DNA of 18,553 nt, from assembly GCA_903832395.1 (NCBI GenBank), contig CAILBF010000077.1:1-18553 (forward strand), written 5' to 3'. The stretch's first letter is position 1, and every line of letters starts with the position of its first letter. A program made the position numbers and the translations under genes. Shown here piece after piece: positions 1-7,050 of this stretch. Source of the DNA: an uncultured Actinomycetes bacterium. GTDB taxonomy: Bacteria > Actinomycetota > Actinomycetes > Nanopelagicales > Nanopelagicaceae. A model generated the notes under the pieces. That model saw only the letters and a list, made by a program, of their open reading frames with translations. It made no database searches and had not been told where the DNA came from.

Positions 1-330
1 CGAACGGCATTGAAAGAATCAAAAGCTCCGGTCGTAGGTATCTCACCAATTATCGGAGGAAATCCCATACTTGGTATGGCAGATAAATGCTTATCAGGGC
101 TTGGCTTAGAGACGAGTGCAAGTTCGGTCGCCGCTATTTACGGTGCCAGGACAAGTGGTGGATTATTAGATGGCTGGCTCGTTGCCGAATCTGATGAAAC
201 CGAGATTGAAACTATTAGGAGTTTAGGAATTGCATGCGTTGGGATTCCTTTATTAATGAGCGATGATGAGGCGACACGATTGATGGCTCAGCGCGCGATT
301 GAAATGGCGTTAGATAGGAGAGCAAACTGA
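1..330 (+). CDS. cofD: 2-phospho-L-lactate transferase CofD (FbiA), C-terminal part
   Basis: This is the last 109 codons of a gene cut by the window edge; the frame is open from base 1, so the TTG at 10 is not a real start. The residues VVGISPIIGGNPILG followed by ADKCL and, later, YGARTSGGLLDGWLV match the C-terminal part of CofD/FbiA. That enzyme transfers a phospho-lactyl-type group to the deazaflavin Fo to make F420-0 (or dehydro-F420-0 in actinobacteria). The stop codon overlaps the start of the next gene by one base (TGATG), and that gene is the next enzyme of the pathway, which supports the call. The N-terminal nucleotide-binding part is outside the window. Confidence 0.88.
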   Translation, partial: RTALKESKAPVVGISPIIGGNPILGMADKCLSGLGLETSASSVAAIYGARTSGGLLDGWLVAESDETEIETIRSLGIACVGIPLLMSDDEATRLMAQRAIEMALDRRAN

Positions 331-1103
331 TGGATGCTTTTCAAGTATTTCCAGTTGTCGGAATTCCAGAGGTTCATCCGGGAGATGACTTATTTACTCT
401 CATAACAGATGCGTTGGGCAAAGGTCCAGGGTTACAACCACATGACATTCTCGTGATTACAAGCAAGATAGTTAGTAAATCAGAGGGGCAGATTTTTCCA
501 AGTCAGACGCGTGATGCGCTCATTGTGGAAGAGACGGTTCGAATAATTGCCGAACGTGGCAAAACAAAGATTGTCGAAACCAGACATGGTTTGATAATGG
601 CGGCCGCAGGTGTTGATGCATCGAATGCACCGGCAGGCACCGTTCTTAAGCTGCCAGAAGATAGCGATAGAAGTGCAAGAGAGTTACGCAAGAAGCTCCA
701 CACTCTGGCCTCACCAATCGGCGTGATCATTACGGACACGATGGGCCGAGCATGGAGACTTGGACTGACGGATAATGCAATTGGTGTTGCAGGAGTTCGG
801 ACATTAATAGATTATCGAGGTCTTCATGATGATGCTGGGAGGACTCTTGAATTAACGGTGACGGCTGCGGCAGATGAAATCGCTAGTACGGCAGAGCTCG
901 TTAAGGGAAAATTAGATGGAATTCCAGTTGTACTTATCCGCGGCTTGTCACGGTATGTGATTGCCGATGATGGACCAGGATCGATCTCATTAGTTCGATC
1001 GCGCGAAGAGGACATGTTTGCATTGGGATCAGAGCTTGCCGAGCAACAAGGTTATCTTCGTGGCTTCGAAGATGGAAAAAGAGCGGTAGCGAAATCGGAT
1101 TAA
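330..1103 (+). CDS. cofE: Coenzyme F420-0:L-glutamate ligase CofE (FbiB N-terminal type)
   Basis: CofE adds L-glutamates to F420-0 in a GTP-dependent reaction, making the polyglutamate tail of coenzyme F420 in the cytoplasm. The family signature DILVITSKIVSKSEGQ is at residues 39-54. It is followed by RHGLIMAAAGVDASNAP (about 85-101) and TDTMGRAWRLGLTDNAIGVAG (about 136-156), the conserved metal- and GTP-site blocks. At 257 aa the protein matches stand-alone CofE. Many actinobacteria have a longer FbiB with a C-terminal nitroreductase-like domain, which is absent here; the frame ends at TAA 1101-1103. The ATG at 330 overlaps the cofD stop, which indicates translational coupling. The next gene is on the other strand, so the F420 cluster ends here. 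Confidence 0.92.
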   Translation: MDAFQVFPVVGIPEVHPGDDLFTLITDALGKGPGLQPHDILVITSKIVSKSEGQIFPSQTRDALIVEETVRIIAERGKTKIVETRHGLIMAAAGVDASNAPAGTVLKLPEDSDRSARELRKKLHTLASPIGVIITDTMGRAWRLGLTDNAIGVAGVRTLIDYRGLHDDAGRTLELTVTAAADEIASTAELVKGKLDGIPVVLIRGLSRYVIADDGPGSISLVRSREEDMFALGSELAEQQGYLRGFEDGKRAVAKSD

Positions 1104-1116
1104 TGTGAAGCGTTAG

Positions 1117-2016
1117 CTAGAGTTCCCATGTCGCTAACACTGTACGGATTCCTGTAACAAGTGCGATGGGTTGATCGAGCATTATTGCGTGGCCGGATTG
1201 CGGTACTTCAATAAAATCAGAGACCAACTTTAAGTTCTCGCGAATCGTTGTCATCATCTCCTCATCGATTACACCGAGCTCTGCTTTAAACATTGCGACT
1301 CGACATTCAATCCCAATTAAGTCAGTAGGCGTCAACCACGATTGGTCTGAAATCTTAGGATCGAATTTCCATGACCATCCACCTTCAACTTTTCTAATGG
1401 AGTTTTCGGCGATGTAGGACTTGATGTACGGCGGTGATTCTTGCGCCGGAATTGTCCGAAATCTCGCGAGTAATTCTGCCCGACTTGAGTAAACGCGAAG
1501 TGGTCCAAATGCACCGCGTTGAGAAGCAACTTCAACTTCTGGTGCCACTGTTCTTATAGGACAATCAACAGATATGACACCTCCGATTCCATCTTTATCG
1601 CGCTTTGCTTTCGCTAGCGCAACGAGTCCGCCCATGCTGTGACCGATGAGAACTGGTTGGTCGGCGATACCCGATTCGGCAATTATGGCCTGACATTCAT
1701 CGGCCCACATATTTAAGGAGTATGAAGAGCGTCGGCCACTATCTCCATGCCCGGATAGGTCGATGGCTACCACTCTGTGAGTAGTAGCAAGAAAGGGCGC
1801 GATGTGATCCCACCAACGTGCGTGCGCGAAACCGCCGTGGATCAGAAGCACTCCCTTGCGGTTGCGATCCCCCCACGCTCGATAGCTAATTGACACACCC
1901 GCAACATTGATTTCACCGCACTCGACAGGTGCTAACAACGCATCACTAAACCACGGAGGCACCGAAGAGAGTTCGTCGTTATTGGTCAATTCGCCCTCTA
2001 AATCCGAGAATCCCAT
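1117..2016 (-). CDS. Alpha/beta hydrolase
   Basis: This is a 299-aa alpha/beta-hydrolase-fold protein with no signal peptide, so probably cytoplasmic. The oxyanion motif HGG is at residues 60-62, GHGDSG at 89-94, and the nucleophile elbow GHSMGG has Ser127. The catalytic His is H276 in SGHAIMLDQP. The acid is less obvious, probably D251 or E246 in the FKAELGVID segment. The sequence resembles the broad esterase, lipase and C-C hydrolase group, and the substrate cannot be told from it. The gene converges on cofE with a 13-bp gap and diverges from the VOC gene. A 19-bp perfect inverted repeat lies immediately upstream of its ATG and may regulate it. Confidence 0.85.
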   Translation of the reverse strand: MGFSDLEGELTNNDELSSVPPWFSDALLAPVECGEINVAGVSISYRAWGDRNRKGVLLIHGGFAHARWWDHIAPFLATTHRVVAIDLSGHGDSGRRSSYSLNMWADECQAIIAESGIADQPVLIGHSMGGLVALAKAKRDKDGIGGVISVDCPIRTVAPEVEVASQRGAFGPLRVYSSRAELLARFRTIPAQESPPYIKSYIAENSIRKVEGGWSWKFDPKISDQSWLTPTDLIGIECRVAMFKAELGVIDEEMMTTIRENLKLVSDFIEVPQSGHAIMLDQPIALVTGIRTVLATWEL

Positions 2017-2017
2017 A

Positions 2018-2036
2018 TCTTTAGTATTGCTAAAGA
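2018..2036. promoter_or_regulatory. Inverted repeat upstream of the hydrolase start (candidate operator)
   Basis: The arms TCTTTAG and CTAAAGA are perfect complements separated by TATTG. The site begins 2 bp upstream of the hydrolase ATG, in the gap between that gene and the divergent VOC gene. It could be a repressor site or a small 5'-leader hairpin. No function is demonstrated. Confidence 0.35.
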
Positions 2037-2177
2037 GCAGAAGAAGTCAAACCCGTATCTGGTCTATTGAATAAGGGAGTTACGGGGTTTCGTACAAGTA
2101 TCTAATAGCCAGATTCACATCTTCGCCCTATCTTTGCTGTTTCACAGTATGGCCGACTAGTGGTGAGCAAGGTGGCA

Positions 2178-2963
2178 ATGGGAATTCGAATGCACTACGA
2201 CCCAGGTGCTTTCTGCTGGACCGGTCTTGTGGCAACCGACCTTGATGGCGCGTCGGATTTCTATAGCTCCCTTTTCGGTTGGAATCTGCGCGATGAATCG
2301 GGGGAGCACGGTGAGGCTTATGCGGCATTGATCAATGGTCGATGGATAACCGCACTTACCTCACGCACTGAAACGTTGTCTGTAGGAATATCGGCGCAAT
2401 GGAATCTTTATGTCTGTGTTGAGGATGCGGCTGCAACTTCGGCGCGCGTGGTGGAGCTGGGTGGCTCTGTTGCAGTTCCACCTTCGGGCATCGCAACATT
2501 TGCACGGACAGCAAGCATTATTGACCCACAAGGCGTGACGTTGCGTCTCTTCCAACCCGGCGAATTACGTGGAGCCGAGCTCCTTAATGCCGCGGGTGCA
2601 TTGTCTTGGTACGAACTACTCTCATCTGACCGTGAGACGGCCGCTACTTTTTACCAATCTCTTTTTGGTTGGACCACGGAACCAGTAGAGGGCGGTCCTA
2701 TTCCGCACGAAGTAATCATGAACGGTCCGGATAAGTACAACGGCCAGTTCAGTCCTTTGCTTCCAAGCCTTAATTCATCTCAGTGGATTCCATATTTCGG
2801 TACCGAGAACATTGAGGCAAGCTACGCCCGGGTGGTTGAACTTGGTGGATCCTCTTTGCTATCTCCACTCGAAATCACTGAGGGTCAAGTAATTGCAGTA
2901 GTTCGAGATCCACAGGGCGCTGTCTTCGGACTGTGCCAGTATGAGTTTGAAGCGTTCGAATGA
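2178..2963 (+). CDS. VOC-family protein with two glyoxalase-like domains
   Basis: This protein has two tandem vicinal-oxygen-chelate domains. The first begins with FCWTGLVATDLDGASDFYSSLFGW and the second with LSWYELLSSDRETAATFYQSLFGW. Each ends in a DPQG block (IIDPQGVTLRLFQ and VRDPQGAVFGLCQ). The length (about 261 aa) and layout resemble mycobacterial CFP32 (Rv0577) and related proteins, whose substrates are not well defined. The start is uncertain. The frame opens at GTG 2160, ATG 2178 follows a purine-rich AAGGTGG with very short spacing, and ATG 2190 (MHYDPGAF) is also plausible. It is divergent from the hydrolase across about 160 bp. Confidence 0.85.
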   Translation: MGIRMHYDPGAFCWTGLVATDLDGASDFYSSLFGWNLRDESGEHGEAYAALINGRWITALTSRTETLSVGISAQWNLYVCVEDAAATSARVVELGGSVAVPPSGIATFARTASIIDPQGVTLRLFQPGELRGAELLNAAGALSWYELLSSDRETAATFYQSLFGWTTEPVEGGPIPHEVIMNGPDKYNGQFSPLLPSLNSSQWIPYFGTENIEASYARVVELGGSSLLSPLEITEGQVIAVVRDPQGAVFGLCQYEFEAFE

Positions 2964-3051
2964 TGCAAACTATGAAGGTTTTGCTAATACATTTTTACTT
3001 CAACGAAAACAGTTCTTTATCAAAGATCAATCTATTACAAGGGTGTGAAAA

Positions 3052-4230
3052 ATGAGAACTTCTGTAATTATCTCGGGTGCACGTACCCCTATCGGTCGCT
3101 TTAATGGAACTCTAAGTTCTCTTAGCTCGACCGACCTAGGTGGCTTGGCAATCAAAGCCGCGGTTGAGCGTTCAGGTATTTCTCCCAATGAAGTTCAGTA
3201 CTTAATCATGGGGCAGGTTCTGCAAGCAGGCGTTGGACAAGGGCCGGCGAGGTTAGCTGGAATAAAAGGTGGCTTGCCGATGGATATTCCCTCGATCACT
3301 GTGAACAAAGTTTGCCTCTCTGGGCTCAATGCAATTGCGTTAGCCGATCAACTTATTCGGGCGGGCGAGTTCGATGTCATTGTTGCTGGCGGTATGGAGT
3401 CGATGACTAATTCGCCGCATCTACTAATGAATTCTCGCACTGGATTCAAACTCGGAGATGCAACGCTGAAGGACTCGATGATGTTTGATGCACTGTTCTG
3501 CTCTATTGACCAGATGGGGACAGGGGAGGCCACTGATAAATACAATGAAGGCTATGCCATAACTCGGATGGCTCAAGATGAATTTGCGTATGAGTCACAT
3601 TATCGTGCAGCAAATGCTCAAACAGAGGGCGCATTTGATGCAGAAATTATCCCCGTCGAACTCAAAGATCGAAGAGGCAATCTCACTCTATTTTCCCAGG
3701 ATGAAGGAGTTCGACCAGAGACTTCAATTGAAGGTTTAAGTAAACTCAAACCCGCCTTCTCATCAACTGGAACAATTACGGCAGGCACTGCTTCTCAAAT
3801 TTCCGACGGCGCTGCGGCTGTTGTTGTCATGCTTAAAGAGCGAGCCATTGAATTAGGACTTGATTGGCTCTGCGAAATTGGGGCACAGGCCATGGTGGCT
3901 GGGCCTGATGCATCTCTCCATGAGCAACCCGCTAATGCGATTAGGTTGGCAGCCAAGAAGGAGGGAATCGCAGTTGAGAAATTTGATTTTGTTGAAATCA
4001 ACGAGGCCTTTGCTGCAGTAGGCATTGCCTCATCACAAGCGCTGGATTTAAATCGTGAAGTCGTGAATATTCACGGCGGAGCTATCGCACTCGGTCACCC
4101 ACTTGGAATGTCTGGAGCCCGCCTTGCATTGCACATCGCCTATCAACTTAAGGACAGGGGTAGTGGATTCGGCATTGCAGCTCTTTGCGGAGGTGGTGGG
4201 CAAGGTGACGCACTGATATTAAAGAGATAG
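3052..4230 (+). CDS. Acetyl-CoA acetyltransferase (thiolase)
   Basis: This enzyme interconverts two acetyl-CoA and acetoacetyl-CoA (or a longer 3-ketoacyl-CoA) in the cytoplasm. At 392 aa it matches biosynthetic tetrameric thiolases of the AtoB/PhaA/ThlA type. The acylated cysteine is C88 in VNKVCLSGLNA, the catalytic histidine is H349 in GHPLGMSGAR, and the second cysteine is C379 in LCGGGGQGD. The N-terminal SGARTPIGRFNG block is also typical. AAGGGTG just upstream of ATG 3052 is a good ribosome binding site. No CoA-transferase, hydroxyacyl-CoA dehydrogenase or PHA synthase is adjacent, so the direction of its pathway (leucine, fat or ketone breakdown versus synthesis) stays open. Confidence 0.93.
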   Translation: MRTSVIISGARTPIGRFNGTLSSLSSTDLGGLAIKAAVERSGISPNEVQYLIMGQVLQAGVGQGPARLAGIKGGLPMDIPSITVNKVCLSGLNAIALADQLIRAGEFDVIVAGGMESMTNSPHLLMNSRTGFKLGDATLKDSMMFDALFCSIDQMGTGEATDKYNEGYAITRMAQDEFAYESHYRAANAQTEGAFDAEIIPVELKDRRGNLTLFSQDEGVRPETSIEGLSKLKPAFSSTGTITAGTASQISDGAAAVVVMLKERAIELGLDWLCEIGAQAMVAGPDASLHEQPANAIRLAAKKEGIAVEKFDFVEINEAFAAVGIASSQALDLNREVVNIHGGAIALGHPLGMSGARLALHIAYQLKDRGSGFGIAALCGGGGQGDALILKR

Positions 4231-4324
4231 GTATAGAGCTCTAGTTCTGCGCTAAAAAAATCATTTATTGAGTCGCCCCAGAGCAAGGGCTGATCTATGC
4301 AACTTTGGCACTAAGACTTGCCTG

Positions 4325-4330
4325 TAACCT
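4325..4330 (+). promoter_or_regulatory. Possible -10 element for a leaderless leuS mRNA
   Basis: TAACCT lies six bases before the second in-frame ATG (4337). That spacing would place the transcription start at this ATG and give a leaderless mRNA, which is common in actinobacteria. No Shine-Dalgarno sequence is visible upstream of 4331 or 4337. The -35 region is poor, so this is tentative; it would move the leuS start from 4331 to 4337. Confidence 0.3.
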
Positions 4331-6826
4331 ATGCCCATGTCATCTGAGCTAAATCGCGAGGGCCTTCACGAGGCTTACGACTTCGCCTACGTGCAGGAAA
4401 AATGGCTGCCTGTTTGGGATCAGATACAACCCTTTAAATCGGGTCGCTCAGATGATAATCGCCCCAAGAAGTATGTCTTGGATATGTTTCCCTATCCATC
4501 GGGCGATTTACATATGGGCCATGCCGAGGCATACGCGCTCGGAGATGTGATTGCACGGTATTGGATTCAAAAAGGTTTTAACGTCATGCACCCGATTGGG
4601 TGGGATGCATTTGGACTTCCAGCCGAAAATGCTGCGATTAAGCGCAATGAAGATCCAAAGATTTGGACGTATGAAAATATTGCAGTGCAGAAAGCTTCGA
4701 TGCGCCGCTTTGCATGCTCCTTCGACTGGGATCGTGTTTTTAATACATGCGATCCTGAGTTCTACAAGTGGAATCAGTGGTTGTTCTTGCAGTTATTCGA
4801 ACGCGGACTTGCCTATCGCAAAGACTCAGCCGTTAACTGGTGCCCAAGTTGCCAAACAGTTTTAGCTAACGAACAAGTAGTTGCCGGTCTATGTGAGCGT
4901 TGCGATACGGCAGTTACAAAGAAGAAATTGAATCAGTGGTATTTCAAAATTACTGATTACGCGGATCGCTTACTTGATGACATGGCCCAGCTTGAAGGCA
5001 AGTGGCCAGAAAAAGTATTAATGATGCAGCGCAATTGGATCGGTCGTTCAAGCGGGGCTAACGTCTCATTTGTTATTGAAAATCGAACCGAGCCAATTAC
5101 GGTTTATACAACTCGTCCCGACACTTTGTATGGTGCAACATTTATGGTTGTGGCAGTCGATAGTGATCTTGCCGCCGAACTTGTTGTTGGCTCGGGTGTC
5201 GAAAGTGAGTTTGCTACGTACCTAGAAAAGACTAAGGCCGATAGCGATATTGATCGACTAGCCACAGATCGCCCAAAGAGCGGTGTCTTCTTAAATCGCT
5301 ATGCGATTAATCCAGTCAATGGTGCAAAACTACCTATCTGGGCCAGTGATTATGTTTTAGCCGACTACGGTACGGGTGCGATAATGGCCGTACCAGCTCA
5401 CGATCAACGAGATCTAGATTTTGCACGAGCAATGAACCTACCCGTGACTGTCGTTGTAGATACTGGTGATGAGGATCCAAACTCATCCGGGATTGCAACC
5501 AGCGGAGATGGCGTATTAGTTAACTCTGGCGCCCTTAATGGCATGAACAAGGCCGATGCGATTGCAAGCATTAATGCACAACTTGAAAAAGATGGCCTCG
5601 GAAAATCTGCACGTAACTATCGCCTGCGCGATTGGCTTGTTTCGCGCCAGCGCTACTGGGGTACTCCAATTCCTATCATTCACTGTCCATCGTGTGGCGA
5701 AGTTCCAGTTCCAGCCGATCAGCTTCCGCTGTTACTTCCCAACGCTGAAGGATTGGATTTAAAGCCAAAGGGAACTTCACCACTGGGTGCTGCAACTGAT
5801 TGGGTCAATGTTAAATGCCCTAAGTGCGGCACTGATGCCAAGCGCGATACCGACACTATGGATACATTCGTGGATTCATCCTGGTATTACCTTCGTTATC
5901 CATCATCGACTAACCATGATGAGGCTTTCTCTAAGAAAGATATGCAAACGTGGTTACCGGTAGATCAATATGTCGGTGGAGTTACACATGCAATCTTGCA
6001 CCTGTTGTATAGCCGCTTCTTAACAAAAGTTTTAAACGATTTGGAATTATTAGATTTCAATGAGCCATTCTCACGTCTGCTCAATCAGGGCATGGTTCTT
6101 ATGGATGGCTCGGCGATGTCGAAGAGTCGCGGCAACTTGGTTCGCCTATCCGATGAGCTTGAACATCACGGTGTAGATGCGATTCGTCTATCAATGGTCT
6201 TTGCAGGACCTCCTGAAGATGATGTCGACTGGTCTGATGTTTCACCCTCGGGATCGGTTAAATTTTTATCGCGTGCGTGGCGTTTATCAGGTGATGTAAC
6301 AAGTGCACCTGGTGTTGATTTCTCAAACGGGGAAATCTCGCTTCGAAAGGCAACGCATAAAGCGTTACACGATGCCGATTTTGCCGTCTCCTCTCTAAGA
6401 TTTAATGTTGCGATCGCTCGCGTTATGGAGCTTGTAAATGCAACACGCAAAGCCATCGATTCAGGGTGTGGGCCGGCAGATCCCGCCGTTCGCGAGGCCG
6501 TTGAAGCTATTGCGATTATGTTGTCGCTAGTTGCACCATTTACCGCCGAAGAGATGTGGGAGCGTTTAGGTCATCGCCCATCTGTCGCCCTTGCCGGTTG
6601 GCCAGTAGTTGATCCACAATTACTTGTAGCCGATGCGATCACCGCCGTGGTTCAAATTAATGGCAAGATAAAAGAGCGCCTGGATGTCTCACCAACCATT
6701 AGCGATGCTGAGCTTGAGGCTGCAGCTTTAGCCTTACCTGCAGTCATCGAAGCGCTCAAAGGTGTCACAATCACAAAAATCATCACGCGCGCCCCAAAAA
6801 TCGTTAATATCGTCGTCACTAGTTAG
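4331..6826 (+). CDS. leuS: Leucyl-tRNA synthetase (3' end used as integration site)
   Basis: This is a class I aminoacyl-tRNA synthetase that charges tRNA-Leu with leucine. The 831-aa length is normal for bacterial LeuRS. The HIGH motif is HMGH at 61-64, after PYPSGDL. The CP1 editing domain carries TTRPDTLYG (about 260) and GTGAIMAVPAHDQRD (about 347). The KMSKS loop is AMSKS at 595-599, with Ala in place of the first Lys. Paired cysteines CPSC, CERC and CPSCGE, CPKCGT suggest zinc-binding knuckles. The C-terminal KIITRAPKIVNIV is encoded inside the 40-bp direct repeat, and the last codons V-T-S-TAG come from the inserted element. The displaced original ending (A-TAA) is at 17129-17134. The start may be 4337 rather than 4331. 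Confidence 0.97.
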   Translation: MPMSSELNREGLHEAYDFAYVQEKWLPVWDQIQPFKSGRSDDNRPKKYVLDMFPYPSGDLHMGHAEAYALGDVIARYWIQKGFNVMHPIGWDAFGLPAENAAIKRNEDPKIWTYENIAVQKASMRRFACSFDWDRVFNTCDPEFYKWNQWLFLQLFERGLAYRKDSAVNWCPSCQTVLANEQVVAGLCERCDTAVTKKKLNQWYFKITDYADRLLDDMAQLEGKWPEKVLMMQRNWIGRSSGANVSFVIENRTEPITVYTTRPDTLYGATFMVVAVDSDLAAELVVGSGVESEFATYLEKTKADSDIDRLATDRPKSGVFLNRYAINPVNGAKLPIWASDYVLADYGTGAIMAVPAHDQRDLDFARAMNLPVTVVVDTGDEDPNSSGIATSGDGVLVNSGALNGMNKADAIASINAQLEKDGLGKSARNYRLRDWLVSRQRYWGTPIPIIHCPSCGEVPVPADQLPLLLPNAEGLDLKPKGTSPLGAATDWVNVKCPKCGTDAKRDTDTMDTFVDSSWYYLRYPSSTNHDEAFSKKDMQTWLPVDQYVGGVTHAILHLLYSRFLTKVLNDLELLDFNEPFSRLLNQGMVLMDGSAMSKSRGNLVRLSDELEHHGVDAIRLSMVFAGPPEDDVDWSDVSPSGSVKFLSRAWRLSGDVTSAPGVDFSNGEISLRKATHKALHDADFAVSSLRFNVAIARVMELVNATRKAIDSGCGPADPAVREAVEAIAIMLSLVAPFTAEEMWERLGHRPSVALAGWPVVDPQLLVADAITAVVQINGKIKERLDVSPTISDAELEAAALALPAVIEALKGVTITKIITRAPKIVNIVVTS
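6776..6815 (+). repeat. 40-bp direct repeat, left copy (attL-like), within the leuS 3' end
   Basis: These 40 bases, beginning AAAATCATCACGCGCGCCCC and ending AAAAATCGTTAATATCGTCG, are identical to 17090-17129. Identity stops sharply at both ends: 6775 is A against C at 17089, and 6816 is T against C at 17130. The repeat encodes LeuRS residues KIITRAPKIVNIV, so the left copy is the functional gene end. It is read as the junction between host leuS and the inserted element. Confidence 0.9.
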
Positions 6827-6864
6827 GCCAGCTCGACTTACTAGTTTGGTGGCCGCTTAAAACC

Positions 6865-6879
6865 CACTTTCTAAAAGTG
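6865..6879. promoter_or_regulatory. Palindrome CACTTT-CTA-AAAGTG near the left island end
   Basis: This is a perfect 6-bp inverted repeat with a 3-bp spacer, lying in the 224-bp gap between the leuS stop and the first island gene. It could be an operator, a recombinase arm site or part of a weak hairpin for leuS mRNA. It has no T-run after it, so it is not a convincing intrinsic terminator. Confidence 0.3.
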
Positions 6880-6893
6880 TATTGCCCTTCCCA

Positions 6894-6911
6894 TTGGGCT
6901 GCGCTCAATTT
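6894..6911 (+). terminator. Weak terminator-like hairpin after leuS
   Basis: TTGGGC pairs with GCTCAA (one G-T pair) around a TGC loop, followed by TTT. The stem is short and the T-run minimal. If real, it would separate leuS transcription from the island operon. An alternative stem, GCCC with GGGC slightly upstream, competes with it. Confidence 0.25.
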
Positions 6912-6912
6912 C

Positions 6913-6929
6913 GTTGCAAAATAGACAAC
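6913..6929. promoter_or_regulatory. GTTG-N9-CAAC palindrome, upstream copy (candidate IclR operator)
   Basis: GTTGCAAAATAGACAAC has the same outer arms and total length (17 bp) as the copy at 6998-7014, with the shared pattern GTTG-N-A-N6-ACAAC. The copies are 85 bp apart, close to eight helical turns, so protein bound at both could loop the DNA. The island encodes its own IclR-type regulator, the likely ligand by inference. Confidence 0.45.
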
Positions 6930-6982
6930 AATAATAATTTTCACCCTTTACAGACCCTATTTTCCCCACTTGAATACAGCAA

Positions 6983-7011
6983 TTGCAAGTATTAAAGGTT
7001 GTATGTATAAC
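6983..7011 (+). promoter_or_regulatory. Sigma-70-like promoter of the island operon
   Basis: TTGCAA (6983-6988) and TATAAC (7006-7011) are separated by exactly 17 bp, with TG directly before the -10. This predicts a start of transcription near 7018 and a leader of about 33 bases before ATG 7051. It also argues against the longer ThDP reading frames that begin at TTG 6970 or ATG 7003, because those starts would lie upstream of the transcript. Confidence 0.6.
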
Positions 7012-7014
7012 AAC
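6998..7014. promoter_or_regulatory. GTTG-N9-CAAC palindrome over the -10 element (candidate IclR operator)
   Basis: GTTGTATGTATAACAAC has perfect 5-bp arms GTTGT and ACAAC and covers the -10 hexamer TATAAC of the island promoter. Binding there would block RNA polymerase, which suggests repression until an effector is present. The match to the upstream copy at 6913-6929 strengthens the operator reading. Confidence 0.5.
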
Positions 7015-7050
7015 AAGGAACCTCTTAGGAAGGCCAGGTTGTATTTAAAT

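Noticed and set aside
4234..4243. Palindrome TAGAGCTCTA after the thiolase gene as a terminator
   Set aside because: It has no loop and no following T-run; ten-base palindromes arise easily by chance.
6970..7050. N-terminal extension of the ThDP enzyme from TTG 6970 or ATG 7003
   Set aside because: The segment contains a good promoter and an operator-like palindrome, and the extension has no family similarity.
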